NCBI GenBank assembly: GCA_902826815.1 | Contig: CADEGF010000001.1 | Span: 207,673-271,672, forward strand | Direction: 5' to 3' | Length of the DNA: 64,000 bases | Origin: an uncultured Mycobacteriaceae bacterium | GTDB lineage: Bacteria; Actinomycetota; Actinomycetes; Mycobacteriales; Mycobacteriaceae | Shown: piece after piece, positions 42,083-51,728 of the stretch | Layout of the letters: each line of letters opens with the position of its first letter | Numbering within the stretch: the stretch's first letter is position 1 | The notes under the pieces: generated by a model | What the model saw: the letters and a program-made list of their open reading frames with translations, nothing else | What the model was told of the DNA's origin: nothing | Databases searched by the model: none | Made by a program: the position numbers and the translations under genes

Positions 42083-42747
42083 CCCTAGCCGAGGAGGTCG
42101 TCGAGGCGCAGGAGGCGTCGCCAAGCACCTCGCGCGTCCTGCTGGTCTGGGATGCTCCCAACCTCGACATGGGCCTCGGCTCCATCCTCGGTGGCCGCCC
42201 GACCGCCGCGCACCGGCCGCGGTTCGACGCGCTCGGCCGCTGGCTGCTGGCCCGCACGGCGGATCTGTCGGCGGGCCGCGAAGGCGTCTCCATCGAACCG
42301 GAGGCCACCGTCTTCACCAATATCGCCCCTGGCAGCGCCGATGTTGTCCGGCCGTGGGTCGAGGCGCTGCGTAACGTGGGTTTCGCGGTTTTCGCAAAAC
42401 CCAAGATCGACGAAGACAGCGACGTCGACGTCGACATGCTCAACCACATCGCCCAACGCCATCATGAGGGGCTGGCCGGGCTGCTGGTGGCCTCCGCCGA
42501 CGGACAGGCGTTCCGTCAGCCGTTGGAGGACATCGCCCGTGCGGGTACCGCTGTTCAAGTGCTCGGATTTCGCGAACATGCGAGTTGGGCGCTAGCCTCG
42601 GATACTTTGGAGTTTGTCGACCTCGAAGACATCCCTGGTGTCTTCCGGGAAGCGCTACCGCGAATCGGCCTAGATTCGCTGCCCGAGCAAGGGGCTTGGC
42701 TGCAGCCGTTCCGGCCGCTGTCCTCGCTACTGACGTCGCGTGTATGA
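42079..42747 (+). CDS. NYN-domain protein (Rv0207c-like)
   Basis: A 222-residue protein of the NYN/PIN-like nuclease fold. Acidic positions typical of the fold are seen in LLVWDAPNLDMGLGSILG (near residues 20-38), KIDEDSDVDVDMLNHIAQRH and LLVASADGQAFRQPLEDI. Such proteins often act on RNA. The ATG at 42079 overlaps the stop of the small basic frame. The gene sits between trmB and mmpL3, as Rv0207c does in M. tuberculosis. A biochemical role is not established from sequence. Confidence 0.85.
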   Translation: MTLAEEVVEAQEASPSTSRVLLVWDAPNLDMGLGSILGGRPTAAHRPRFDALGRWLLARTADLSAGREGVSIEPEATVFTNIAPGSADVVRPWVEALRNVGFAVFAKPKIDEDSDVDVDMLNHIAQRHHEGLAGLLVASADGQAFRQPLEDIARAGTAVQVLGFREHASWALASDTLEFVDLEDIPGVFREALPRIGLDSLPEQGAWLQPFRPLSSLLTSRV

Positions 42748-42803
42748 ACAATAGAACTGCGCGACGCGCGCATATATAGAAACTTTGTGAGTTAGGAGCC
42801 TAG

Positions 42804-45749
42804 GTGTTCGCCTGGTGGGGCCGTACGGTCTACCGCTACCGATACATCGTGATCGGTGTGATGGTCGCACTGTGCCTCGGTGGCGGCGTCTACGGCATCA
42901 GCCTGGGCCAGCACGTCACGCAGAGCGGTTTCTACGACGAGGGCAGCCAGTCCGTGCACGCCTCGGTGCTCGCCGACAAGACCTACGGCCGAGACACGTC
43001 GGGCCACATCATCGGGATCTACACGGCCCCCGAGGGTAAGACCGTCGACGATCCGGCCTTCCAGAAGAAGATCCTCGACAACCTCGCGCAGGTCGAGAAG
43101 GACCACCCGGACCAGATACTGCGGTCGATCGGGTATTTCAAGAGCCCCGACGTGCTGACCACCATGGCCGACGCGGATAAGCAGCACGCGTTCATGTCGA
43201 TCCAGCTCAAGGGCGACAACGACGACGCGATCCTGAACAACTACAACAAGAACGTCGGCGAGGACGGTAAGACCGTCAAAGAGGCGCTGAACATCCCCGG
43301 CGTCGACGTCAAACAGGCCGGCCTGCAACCCCTGGCCAGCGAGCTGACCGGCAGCATCGGCGAAGATCAGAAACGTGCCGAGGTTGCCGCCATCCCCCTT
43401 GTCTGCGTGGTGTTGTTCTTCGTCTTCGGTGGCGTCGTCGCCGCCGCCCTGCCCGGCATCGTCGGCGGCCTGACCATCGCGGGCGCGCTCGGCATCGTGC
43501 GACTGCTCGCCGAATTCATGCCCGTGCACTTCTTCGCCCAGCCGGTGGTGACGCTGATGGGGCTCGGCATCGCGGTCGACTACGGCCTGTTCATGGTCAG
43601 CCGGTTCCGTGAGGAGATCGCCGAGGGCTATGACACCGAGGCCGCGGTCCGAAGAACGGTGATGACCTCGGGTCGCACGATCATGTTCTCCGCGGTGATC
43701 CTGGTGGCGTCGTCGGTGCCGCTGCTGCTGTTCCCGCAGGGATTCCTCAAGTCCATCACCTACGCGATCATCGCCTCGGTGATGCTTGCCGCGATCCTGT
43801 CGATCACGGTGCTTGCCGCAGCGCTCGGCATCCTCGGCGCCAATGTCGACGCACTCGGAGTTCGGACCCTGCTGCGGGTTCCGTTCCTCCGCAATTGGAA
43901 GCTTTCCAACACGATCATCACCTACCTGGCCGAGAAGACTCAGAAGACCAAGACCCGTGCAGAGGTCGAGCAGGGCTTCTGGGGCAAGCTGGTCAACCGC
44001 GTGATGAAGCGGCCCGCCGCATTCGCCGTTCCCATCGTCATCGTGATGATCCTGCTGATCATCCCGCTGGGGGCGCTCTCACTCGGCGGCATCAGCGAGA
44101 AATACCTTCCGCCAGACAACTCGGTGCGCCAGGCGCAGGAAGAGTTCGACAAGATCTTCCCCGGCTTCCGCACCGAGCCACTCACGATGGTGATCGCCAG
44201 CGACGACGGAGCGCCGGTCACACCCGCGCAGATCGCCGAGGTGCGCAACAAGGCGCTTGCCGTCCCCGGGTTCATCGACCCCGACAACGACCCGTCCAAG
44301 ATGTGGCAGGAACGCCCTTACCTGGACGGCGCGTCCAAGGACCCGTCGGTCCGCGTGATCCAGAATGGTTTGGAAGTCCGCAATGACGCGCCCGACAAGA
44401 TCGAGGAGCTGCGGGCGATCCCGCCGCCCCGTGGAATATCCGTATCCGTAGGCGGCACACCCGCTTTGGAGCAGGACAGTATCCACAGCCTGTTCGCCAA
44501 GCTGCCGCTGATGGTGACGCTGCTGATCATCACGACAACGGTCCTGATGTTCCTGGCCTTCGGGTCGGTGGTGTTGCCGATCAAGGCCGCGGTGATGAGC
44601 GCGCTCACGCTCGGATCCACGATGGGCGTGCTGACGTGGATGTTCGTCGACGGGCACGGCTCCGGGCTGATGAACTACACCCCGCAACCGTTGATGGCGC
44701 CGATGATCGGCCTCATCATCGCGGTGATCTGGGGCCTGTCGACCGACTACGAGGTCTTCCTGGTGTCCCGCATGGTGGAGGCCCGAGGGCGTGGCATGTC
44801 CACCGCCGAAGCGATCAGGATCGGCACCGCGACCACAGGACGGTTGATCACCGGCGCCGCGCTGGTGCTTGCCGTCGTCGCAGGCGCATTCGTGTTCTCC
44901 GACCTGGTGATGATGAAGTACCTGGCGTTCGGCCTGCTGCTGGCGCTGTTGCTGGATGCCACGGTGGTCCGGATGTTCCTGGTGCCCGCCGTGATGAAAC
45001 TGCTCGGCGACGACTGCTGGTGGGCGCCGCGCTGGATGAAGCGGTTGCAGGAACGGCTCGGCCTCGGCGAGACCGAGCTGCCCGACGAACGCAAGCGGCC
45101 GACGGTGCACGAGCCGGCCGGCCGCGAAGCGGCACTGGTCAGCCCGGGGGCTCCGCTGCCGCCGCGACCGCTGCCGCCGCATGACCCCACGCATCCGGCC
45201 GTCGAAGGCACGTCACGGCCCGGCGCCGCGACCACGCGGATCCCGACCCCGCCCGCAGCCGCCAACAGTCCGTCGATGGCGGGTACCAGCCGGATGCGGA
45301 CACCGCGGGCCACTCCGCCGGCCGAGCCGCAAACCACCCGAATGCCCGCCGCGGGCCGCAAGCCCCGCAACCCGGCGAACACCGCCAACGCCGCGCCTGC
45401 GCGCAAGCGCGCGACACCGCCGCCGCCCGTGCGTGAAGACCGCGAGATCGAGTCGTGGCTCGGCGAATTGCGCGGTAACGGGCCCGCGGCGCCGAAGCCC
45501 GCACCCCGACAGCGGCCGCAGCCGGACGCCGAACCCACCACCGCGATCCCGACACCGCGTGCGCGCGGCAGCCGCCACTCCAACGGGGGTGCCGATCCGA
45601 CGACCGCGATCCCGGCTCAGCGTCCGCAGGATCCAGACGCCACCGAGAAGCTGACCGCACAGCAGGCCGAGGAAGAGGGCAGGCGTCGCGGCACCACAGG
45701 CGGCGTCAGCGCCGCTGACCTGCTGCGCAGAGAAGGCCGCGGGCGCTAG
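42804..45749 (+). CDS. mmpL3: Trehalose monomycolate flippase of the RND superfamily
   Basis: A 981-residue inner-membrane transporter, essential in mycobacteria, that moves trehalose monomycolate to the periplasm. Twelve membrane helices are arranged as 1+5 / 1+5, with two large periplasmic porter domains (about 35-195 and 430-565). The proton-relay pairs Asp259-Tyr260 ([14 protein letters not shown]) and Asp648-Tyr649 ([14 protein letters not shown]) correspond to those of M. smegmatis MmpL3. About 230 C-terminal residues after residue 750 are Pro/Ala/Arg-rich and disordered, with recurring TTRIPTP/TTAIP motifs. The GTG start has TTAGGAG upstream. Its stop overlaps the convergent permease stop by 4 bp. 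Confidence 0.97.
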   Translation: MFAWWGRTVYRYRYIVIGVMVALCLGGGVYGISLGQHVTQSGFYDEGSQSVHASVLADKTYGRDTSGHIIGIYTAPEGKTVDDPAFQKKILDNLAQVEKDHPDQILRSIGYFKSPDVLTTMADADKQHAFMSIQLKGDNDDAILNNYNKNVGEDGKTVKEALNIPGVDVKQAGLQPLASELTGSIGEDQKRAEVAAIPLVCVVLFFVFGGVVAAALPGIVGGLTIAGALGIVRLLAEFMPVHFFAQPVVTLMGLGIAVDYGLFMVSRFREEIAEGYDTEAAVRRTVMTSGRTIMFSAVILVASSVPLLLFPQGFLKSITYAIIASVMLAAILSITVLAAALGILGANVDALGVRTLLRVPFLRNWKLSNTIITYLAEKTQKTKTRAEVEQGFWGKLVNRVMKRPAAFAVPIVIVMILLIIPLGALSLGGISEKYLPPDNSVRQAQEEFDKIFPGFRTEPLTMVIASDDGAPVTPAQIAEVRNKALAVPGFIDPDNDPSKMWQERPYLDGASKDPSVRVIQNGLEVRNDAPDKIEELRAIPPPRGISVSVGGTPALEQDSIHSLFAKLPLMVTLLIITTTVLMFLAFGSVVLPIKAAVMSALTLGSTMGVLTWMFVDGHGSGLMNYTPQPLMAPMIGLIIAVIWGLSTDYEVFLVSRMVEARGRGMSTAEAIRIGTATTGRLITGAALVLAVVAGAFVFSDLVMMKYLAFGLLLALLLDATVVRMFLVPAVMKLLGDDCWWAPRWMKRLQERLGLGETELPDERKRPTVHEPAGREAALVSPGAPLPPRPLPPHDPTHPAVEGTSRPGAATTRIPTPPAAANSPSMAGTSRMRTPRATPPAEPQTTRMPAAGRKPRNPANTANAAPARKRATPPPPVREDREIESWLGELRGNGPAAPKPAPRQRPQPDAEPTTAIPTPRARGSRHSNGGADPTTAIPAQRPQDPDATEKLTAQQAEEEGRRRGTTGGVSAADLLRREGRGR

Positions 45750-46894
45750 TCGCGCTTGGCAGGTTCCACGTCGTCGGGTTCAGCCTCGATGACCTTGCCC
45801 GACTCGATTTCCTGGGCCGCCATTTCGGCGTCGGGTTCTCGGGCCGCCAAAACCCTGATCGCGCTGTTCAGAAATGCCACCGTCGGAACCGCCAGCAGCG
45901 CGCCGACGATCCCGGCCAGCACCGCACCCCCGGCGATGGCCAACACCACGGCCAACGGGTGCACGGACACCGCCCGGCCCATCACCAGCGGCTGCAGCAC
46001 ATGGCCTTCCAATTGCTGGACGGCAATGATGAGCGCAAGGGTGATCAGCGCGTAGATCCACCCCTTGGCGAGCAATGCGACGACGACGGCCAGGAAGCCG
46101 GCCACCACGGCACCGACCAGGGGGATGAACGCGCCGAGGAAGACGAGCGAAGCCAGCGGCAGCGCCAGCGGAATCCCCATGATGGCCAGGCCGGTGCCGA
46201 TGCCAACGGCGTCGACAAGGGCGACAAGGAACGTCGCGCGCACATAGCCGATCAGCGTTTGGAATCCGGCGCTGCCCGCATCACGCACCCGCTCCTGGAC
46301 GTTCGCCGGAAAGATCTTCGTGACGAACTGCCAGATGTTACGGCCACCGTGCAGGAAGAAGATCAGCGTGAAGAGCACAAGCAGTGCGCCCGTGACGATT
46401 TCGGTAACCGTGGCCGCCGTCGACAGCGCGCCGCTGGTCAGCTTCTCCTGATTGTTGCGTACCGCTTCGATCGCGGAGTTGCCCGCGTTGGTGATCTGGT
46501 CCTTGCTCAGGTGCGCTGGGCCCTCGATCAGCCACGTGCGCGTGCTCTCGATGGATTGGGTGACCTGGTCGACGAGGCCGGGCAGGCCGACGACGAACTG
46601 GCTGACGACGAACGTCAACATGCCGCCGACGATCGCGATTCCCGTCAGCAGAACAAGCGCCACCGCGCCGCCGCGGGGTGCGCCACGGCGGTCGAGGAAG
46701 TCCACGGCCGGGATCATCAACGCGGTCAGCATCAGCGCCAGCGCCACCGGCACCACGATGACCTCGAGTTTCGTGATCACCCAGATCACGGTGACCGCGA
46801 ACGCGATGATCGCGAGCAGACGCCAGGACCAGGCCGCACCCTTGTGGATCAGGGGCGGGACCGCGTCGTCGTACTGAGATCCGACTGCGGCCAT
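45746..46894 (-). CDS. AI-2E-family membrane transporter (Rv0205-like)
   Basis: A 382-residue polytopic protein with about eight hydrophobic segments. The two N-terminal helices ([20 protein letters not shown] and [20 protein letters not shown]) and the [20 protein letters not shown] segment are typical of the AI-2E/YdiK/PerM family. [20 protein letters not shown] is the family's most conserved block. Some members transport autoinducer-2 or act as sodium/proton antiporters; the role here is unknown. A charged tail ends the protein. It is convergent with mmpL3 and divergent from the next gene by 50 bp. Confidence 0.88.
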   Translation of the reverse strand: MAAVGSQYDDAVPPLIHKGAAWSWRLLAIIAFAVTVIWVITKLEVIVVPVALALMLTALMIPAVDFLDRRGAPRGGAVALVLLTGIAIVGGMLTFVVSQFVVGLPGLVDQVTQSIESTRTWLIEGPAHLSKDQITNAGNSAIEAVRNNQEKLTSGALSTAATVTEIVTGALLVLFTLIFFLHGGRNIWQFVTKIFPANVQERVRDAGSAGFQTLIGYVRATFLVALVDAVGIGTGLAIMGIPLALPLASLVFLGAFIPLVGAVVAGFLAVVVALLAKGWIYALITLALIIAVQQLEGHVLQPLVMGRAVSVHPLAVVLAIAGGAVLAGIVGALLAVPTVAFLNSAIRVLAAREPDAEMAAQEIESGKVIEAEPDDVEPAKRD

Positions 46895-46944
46895 GCCGGT
46901 AGCGTAACCGCCGGTCGGAGACCCAAACCTTTACCCTGTATGGC

Positions 46945-48021
46945 GTGTCCCACGACGCGCCGGCGAACGACGCGCGCAGCCAAGAGGGAGCCACCCGCGG
47001 TAAGTACTGGTGGCTGCGGTGGCTGATCATCGGCGTCGCCGTCCTGGTGCTGACCGTCGAGGTCACCTTGGTGTGGGACCAACTCGCCAAGGCCTTCCAC
47101 AGCCTCTACGCCGCCAAGTGGCTGTGGGTACTCGCCGCGGTCCTCGCGGCGATGGCATCCATGCACAGCTTCGCCCAGATCCAGCGCACGCTGCTGAGGT
47201 CGGCAGGCGTCGTGGTGCACCAGTGGCGCTCGGAGGCCGCTTTCTACGCGGGCAACGCGCTTTCGACGACGATGCCAGGCGGGCCCGTGCTTTCGGCCAC
47301 GTTCATGTACCGCCAGCAGCGGCTGTGGGGAGCGTCGCCGGTGGTGGCGTCCTGGCAGTTGGTGATGTCGGGTGTACTGCAGGTGGTCGGGTTGGCGCTG
47401 CTCGGGCTGGGCGGCGCATTCATGCTTGGCGCCTCGAAAAACCCTCTGTCCCTTATCTTTACACTCGGCGGATTCATCGCGCTGTTGCTGCTCGCGCAGG
47501 CCGTCGCGTCGCGGCCAGATCTGATCGACGGCATCGTGGTGAAGGTGCTTTCGGCGTTCAACTCGCTGCGCGGCAAGCCGGCGACCACGGGCGTGGACAC
47601 CTGGCGGGAGCACCTCAACCAGTTGGAGTCGGTCAGCCTCAGCCGGCGAGACCTCACGATCGCGTTCAGTTGGTCGCTGTTCAACTGGATCGCCGATGTG
47701 GCGTGCCTGGCGTTCGCGGCATACGCCGCTGGCGGTAAGCCCTCCCTTGCCGGCTTGACGGTCGCCTACGCGGCGGCGCGCGCGGTGGGATCGATCCCGC
47801 TGATGCCCGGCGGGCTCCTTGTCGTCGAGGCGGTACTCGTGCCGGGACTGGTGTCGAGCGGTATGACGCTCGCAGCCGCGATCTCGGCTATGTTGATCTA
47901 CCGGCTTGTCAGCTGGATCTTCATCGCGGCGATCGGCTGGGTGGTGTTCTTCTTCATGTTCCGTACCGAAAAGGACGTCGACCCCGACGCCGCATTCGAC
48001 CAGACTCCACCCGACTCCTAG
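46945..48021 (+). CDS. Lysylphosphatidylglycerol synthase-type/YbhN flippase-like membrane protein (Rv0204c-like)
   Basis: A 358-residue integral membrane protein with about eight helices, related to the UPF0104/LPG-synthase transmembrane domain. Typical segments are STTMPGGPVLSATFMYRQQR and IPLMPGGLLVVEAVLVPGLV, the two re-entrant PGG motifs of this family. Members act as lipid flippases or accessory proteins in glycolipid export. No synthetase domain is attached. GTG start. It lies between mmpL3/Rv0205-like and an M23 lipoprotein gene, which follows after 9 bp and is likely cotranscribed. Confidence 0.85.
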   Translation: MSHDAPANDARSQEGATRGKYWWLRWLIIGVAVLVLTVEVTLVWDQLAKAFHSLYAAKWLWVLAAVLAAMASMHSFAQIQRTLLRSAGVVVHQWRSEAAFYAGNALSTTMPGGPVLSATFMYRQQRLWGASPVVASWQLVMSGVLQVVGLALLGLGGAFMLGASKNPLSLIFTLGGFIALLLLAQAVASRPDLIDGIVVKVLSAFNSLRGKPATTGVDTWREHLNQLESVSLSRRDLTIAFSWSLFNWIADVACLAFAAYAAGGKPSLAGLTVAYAAARAVGSIPLMPGGLLVVEAVLVPGLVSSGMTLAAAISAMLIYRLVSWIFIAAIGWVVFFFMFRTEKDVDPDAAFDQTPPDS

Positions 48022-48030
48022 GAGCCCTGT

Positions 48031-49272
48031 ATGCCGTTCGGAACCCGCGCCGTCGCCGCAGTTGTTGGCGCGCTGACGCTTACTGTCGCCGGCTGCTCGT
48101 CGACGGCGCTGGACAAGTTCGACAGCACCGCGGAGTCCCCCTCGGCCACAACCGGTTCGGTGACCGCACAGGCGCAGCCCGTCGCCACCCCTGTGGTGGC
48201 AGACGTCGTCGCCGCCCCCATCCCGGTGCCCGGCACCGACGGCAAGGTCCACCTCGCATACGAATTGAAGCTCACCAACGTGCTCGACCAAGAGGTCACG
48301 TTGACGTCGGTCGGCGTGCGCGCGGGCGACCAAACACTGCTGAACCTGTCGGGTGACCGGCTGCCCTACTGGACCCGAATCATCGGATCACCTTCTCCTA
48401 CAGATAAACTGGGCCCGGCGCAGACCGCGCTGGTGTGGCTCGACGTCGCGCTGGACAAGGGTGCACCGGTTCCTGCCGAATTGGTCCACCTGGTCGGCAT
48501 CTCCGTACCGAAGCCCTCGCCTCCCCTCTTTCCCGCCACCATGACCGAGACCGTCGCGCCGATCGCCGTGCAGACCCGCAAGCCGGTGGTTGTCTCGCCG
48601 CCGCTATCGGGGCCGGGATGGCTGGACGGCAACGGTTGTTGCGATATGGGGTCACACCGCATGGCGCTCAACCCGATCGACGGGCGCCTGTGGGGCGCAG
48701 AGCGGTTCGCGATCGACTACGTGCAGCTAGGCGCCGACGGCAAGCTGTTCACCGGCGACCAGGCCAAAGTGGAGAGCTATCCGTACTTCGGTGCCGATAT
48801 CCGCGCGGTCGCCGACGGGCCCGTGGTGGCTGCCGTCGACGGGATGCCCGAGCAGGTGCCCGGTAAGTCACCGACCGGTCTAGCGCTCAACGAGTACGCC
48901 GGAAACCACATCGTGCAGGACCTCGGCGACGGCAACTATGCGCTCTATGCACACATCAAGACCGGCGCGGTCAAGGTGAAACCTGGCGATCAGCTGACTG
49001 CAGGGCAGGTGATCGGCTCGGTGGGCAACACCGGCAACAGCGATGCGCCACACCTGCACTTCCACGTCATGAGCACCCCGGACCCGCTGCGTTCTGACGG
49101 TCGGCCGTTCGTCTTCGAGTCGTTCACGCTTGACGCGAGGGTCACCAACGCCGACGCGCTTGGCCCGCTGCTGGACGGAGCGCAGGCGCCGTTGCAGCCC
49201 GGCGTCGTGAAGCGGGACGAAACCGACGTGATTCCAATGGATCTCGACGTCATGACCTATGAAACGCAGTAG
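48031..49272 (+). CDS. M23-type (LytM-fold) lipoprotein
   Basis: A 413-residue exported lipoprotein. The signal ends at the lipobox LTVAGC (Cys22). A beta-rich middle region (about residues 55-180) is followed by a LytM/M23 domain. The zinc-site pattern is partly seen in GCCDMGSHRMALNPIDGRLW through RFAIDYVQ, and the hallmark HLHFHV occurs in VGNTGNSDAPHLHFHVMS. It may cleave peptidoglycan cross-links or be a regulatory pseudo-enzyme. It starts 9 bp after the flippase-like gene and overlaps the DUF3054 gene by 14 bp. I did not recognise an M. tuberculosis counterpart at this position. Confidence 0.85.
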   Translation: MPFGTRAVAAVVGALTLTVAGCSSTALDKFDSTAESPSATTGSVTAQAQPVATPVVADVVAAPIPVPGTDGKVHLAYELKLTNVLDQEVTLTSVGVRAGDQTLLNLSGDRLPYWTRIIGSPSPTDKLGPAQTALVWLDVALDKGAPVPAELVHLVGISVPKPSPPLFPATMTETVAPIAVQTRKPVVVSPPLSGPGWLDGNGCCDMGSHRMALNPIDGRLWGAERFAIDYVQLGADGKLFTGDQAKVESYPYFGADIRAVADGPVVAAVDGMPEQVPGKSPTGLALNEYAGNHIVQDLGDGNYALYAHIKTGAVKVKPGDQLTAGQVIGSVGNTGNSDAPHLHFHVMSTPDPLRSDGRPFVFESFTLDARVTNADALGPLLDGAQAPLQPGVVKRDETDVIPMDLDVMTYETQ

Positions 49273-49627
49273 TGCATTCGCCGCGCTCGCCGATATCGTC
49301 GGCGTGCTTGTGTTCTGCGCCGTCGGACGGCGTAGTCACGCCGAAGGCCTGACCGTCGCCGGGGTCGCCGATACCGCATGGCCGTTTCTCGTCGGTACCG
49401 CGGTCGGCTGGCTGCTGAGCCGCGCATGGCGGCGTCCCACCGCGGTCGCCCCGACAGGCGTAGTCGTATGGCTGAGCACGGTTGCGGTCGGAATGCTGTT
49501 GCGTAAGGCCACCTCCGCGGGTGTCGCCGGGAGTTTCATCGTGGTGGCCACCGTGGCGACGGCGGTGATGCTGCTCGGCTGGCGCGTTGTGGTTGTGGCT
49601 CTCCGCCGCCGATCGACTCACACCTGA
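49259..49627 (+). CDS. DUF3054-family small membrane protein
   Basis: A 122-residue protein with four predicted helices, matching the DUF3054 layout: ALADIVGVLVFCAVGRRSHA with the conserved GRRSH, then AWPFLVGTAVGWLLSRAW, VVVWLSTVAVGMLLRKATSA and FIVVATVATAVMLLGWRVVV. Its start overlaps the M23 gene. Its last seven codons lie in a 58-bp sequence that is repeated at 55508-55565, where the same codons reappear detached from the gene. An insertion therefore broke an older arrangement in which this gene converged on the histidine kinase gene. Confidence 0.85.
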   Translation: MKRSSAFAALADIVGVLVFCAVGRRSHAEGLTVAGVADTAWPFLVGTAVGWLLSRAWRRPTAVAPTGVVVWLSTVAVGMLLRKATSAGVAGSFIVVATVATAVMLLGWRVVVVALRRRSTHT

Positions 49628-49660
49628 TCGTCTGAATCCCAATGCGGCTCGGCGGCCGAC
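49603..49660. repeat. Left 58-bp direct repeat bounding the 5.9-kb insertion
   Basis: Identical to 55508-55565 except at one base (A at 49616, G at 55521), with an exact 44-bp stretch at 49617-49660. It contains the last codons of the DUF3054 gene on the plus strand and the last 14 codons plus stop of the PrrB-like kinase on the minus strand. Past 49660 the sequence switches to the dehydratase remnant. Confidence 0.9.
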
Positions 49661-50240
49661 CCAGCCGTCGAAGACGCCTTCTGGTTCATTGGCGGGATCG
49701 TTGGACCGACCGATGAGGAAGTCGAAATCACAGCCCTTGTCGGCTTGCATCACGTGCTCGACATAGAGCGCCGCGTATCCGCGCGGTGGGGGGGGTTGGG
49801 CTCGGTGGTGAGGGTGCGGCGGCGCTGCTCCCAGTCGTCCTCGGACAGTTGCACGTTGAGTGTTCCGGCCGGGGCGTCGAGTGAGATGATGTCGCCGTCG
49901 GCGATGAGGCCCAGTGGGCCGCCTGCCGCGGATTCGGGACTGACGTGCAGGACGCAGGTACCGTAGGCAATCCCGCTCATGCGCGCGTCGGAGATGCGGA
50001 CCATGTCGGTGATCCCTTGTCGCAGCAGCTTGCTCGGGATGGGGAGTTGACCCCACTCGGGCAAACCGGGTGCACCGCGCGGGCCGGCGCAACGCAGCAC
50101 GAGAACTGAGTCGGCGGTGACGTCGAGGTCAGGGTCGTCGAACCGGGCCATCATGTCGGCCATGTTCTCGAACACCACCGCGGGCCCTTCGTGGACGAGC
50201 AATTCTGGGCTGGCGGCGCTGGACTTGATGATGGCGCCTC
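49661..50240 (-). pseudogene. IlvD/Edd-family dehydratase remnant (C-terminal third, frameshifted)
   Basis: On the minus strand the C-terminal third of a dihydroxy-acid or sugar-acid dehydratase can be read. It begins GGAIIKSSAASPELLVHEGP and continues with VLRCAGPRGAPGLPEWGQLP and SDARMSGIAYGTCVLHVSPE, a family signature with the cluster-associated region. A run of eight G (49788-49795) shifts the frame. After it the typical end RGYAALYVEHVMQADKGCDF resumes in another frame. A stop codon lies just before the first recognisable residue, so about two thirds of the gene are gone. It is head-to-head with a truncated IclR gene. Confidence 0.85.
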
Positions 50241-50243
50241 CTT

Positions 50244-50963
50244 AGGATCCTGAAGGCCGTCGAGGCTGCTGGATCGACCCACCTGGCCGACATCGCGCGC
50301 CGGTCCGGTCTCAACGAGGCAACGGCACTGCGATACCTGAACAGCCTGAGCAATCTCGGCTTCATCGAGCGTTTCAATGCAACGCAATACCGTCTCGGCT
50401 GGGAGGTATTTCGGCTTGGCCAGCATGCGATCTCGGGCCGGGTGCCGCGCGATGCCGTCCGCCCGACCATGGAAGACCTGCTGCTCGAGTTCAACGAGAC
50501 GGTCAACTTCTCCATGATCAAGGGCGACGCCGTGGTGATCATCGACGTGTTGGAGAGCCGGCGAGGTGTCAAGAAGGCCAACGTGGTGGGGCAACACGAT
50601 CCGTGGCACGCGTCCGCACTGGGCAAGTGTCTGCGGGCGTCGATGTCAGACGCCGAGTGGCGCAACATCGTCGGCACCTCCACCCTGCCGGCGTTCACGG
50701 CACAGACGATCACACCGGTGGACGAGCTTTCCGAAGAGATCGCGCGGACCCGTGACCGCGGATACGCCATCGACAATGAAGAAGCCGACGAAGAATTGTG
50801 CTGTGTGGCTGCCGCCGTGCCCGGTCGGCCGGGGCAAACGCCAGAGTATGCATTGAACGTCAGCTTCGTCACCCACCGGCTCGCACCGGACAGCGTCGCT
50901 CAGGCCGGCCAGCAGGTGCAGATGGCCGCAGATAAATTGGTGCCAAACTCCGGTAATAGCAAA
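50244..50963 (+). pseudogene. IclR-family regulator remnant lacking its start
   Basis: The reading frame begins abruptly with RILKAVEAAGSTHLADIARR, the first helices of an IclR winged helix. It continues through the recognition helix (NEATALRYLNSLSNLGFIER) and a nearly full effector domain (ETVNFSMIKGDAVVIIDVLE, then DPWHASALGKCLRASM). An in-frame TGA at 50229 and no ATG before 50442 mean that the HTH cannot be translated normally. No stop separates its end from the TetR gene, so the frame runs on into that gene. It probably once controlled the divergent dehydratase; one deletion removed the 5' ends of both. Confidence 0.75.
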
Positions 50964-51025
50964 GCTTCTCGGTGCCTTGGTTCGCCGCGTCGTGTCGGCT
51001 GCCGTAGTGCTGTCCGTCGACATGG

Positions 51026-51046
51026 GGTCCGCCGCACCAGCGGACC
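51026..51046. repeat. Inverted repeat GGTCCGC-n7-GCGGACC upstream of tetR
   Basis: Perfect seven-base arms around a seven-base loop, 26 bp before the TetR-type ATG. No U-tract follows. It is either the terminator relic of the IclR gene or an autoregulatory site. Confidence 0.4.
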
Positions 51047-51071
51047 TCGCGTCCGTATACTTGATGGCGTC

Positions 51072-51728
51072 ATGAAAGCCAAGAACTCGTCCAGCCGTTC
51101 GGAGCCGACGCGAGTTGCCCTCATGACCGCCGCCCTCCAAGTCATCACCGAGACCGGAGTGAAGAGCGTGACCCATCGAAAGGTCTGCGCCGCAGCCAAT
51201 CTGTCGTTGGGCACCGTCAACTATCACTACTCGGACCTCAATGAGCTTCTGCTGGACGCCTTCTCGTGGCATGTGGACGAAGTGTCAGCGAAGTATGAGG
51301 ATAGCTTCCCGATTGCCCATGACGACGAAGGCCTAGCCGACGCTGTACTCCAACTGGTCGCCGCATTGTCAGAGGACACCAAGAGCGCGATCCTGATGTG
51401 GGAGCTGTACGCCGAGGCCGGCCGCGACAAGATCTACCGACGGCTGGTCCGCAAGTGGTCCAGGCGGGCCAAATCGGGCGTCGAACAGTTCTGCGCACCG
51501 CCCACAGCCACCGCCCTCGAAGCGTTGTGGGATGGCACGGTGATGCAGCGCATTCTCGGCGAGGCCCACCTGTCCGACGCAGATCTGCGTGACGTGATCC
51601 TGGCGATCATCCGACTCGACACCGGCCGCTCGTATCCAGCCGCGGTCACCACTCCGTCTCGCAGAACGGCGGTTGCCAGCACGAAACGCCCACGTCGCGG
51701 CGGGAAGACGGCGACTGCTAGTCGGTGA
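51072..51728 (+). CDS. TetR-family transcriptional regulator
   Basis: A 218-residue regulator. The N-terminal HTH spans about residues 12-60, with MTAALQVITETGVKSVTHRK and VCAAANLSLGTVNYHYSDLN, where NYHY replaces the common YYHF. The C-terminal ligand domain is helical (DAVLQLVAALSEDTKSAILM and following), and the tail is basic (RPRRGGKTATASR). The ATG at 51072 starts the recognisable domain; the frame stays open upstream only because of the fused IclR remnant. Its end overlaps the convergent permease gene by 11 bp. It is the likely ligand-responsive repressor of the permease and monooxygenase promoters, which share an ACATTTGTTGAAA motif. Confidence 0.88.
   Translation: MKAKNSSSRSEPTRVALMTAALQVITETGVKSVTHRKVCAAANLSLGTVNYHYSDLNELLLDAFSWHVDEVSAKYEDSFPIAHDDEGLADAVLQLVAALSEDTKSAILMWELYAEAGRDKIYRRLVRKWSRRAKSGVEQFCAPPTATALEALWDGTVMQRILGEAHLSDADLRDVILAIIRLDTGRSYPAAVTTPSRRTAVASTKRPRRGGKTATASR

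Noticed and set aside
45194-45740. Minus-strand frames opposite the mmpL3 C-terminal tail
   Set aside because: The low-complexity Pro/Ala/Arg DNA keeps all frames open; the plus-strand frame continues the transporter.
49250-50092. 280-residue minus-strand frame across the left repeat
   Set aside because: Only its central part (RGYAALYVEHVMQADKGCDF) is real, as the frameshifted end of the dehydratase; the rest is read-through of the repeat and antisense of the DUF3054 gene.
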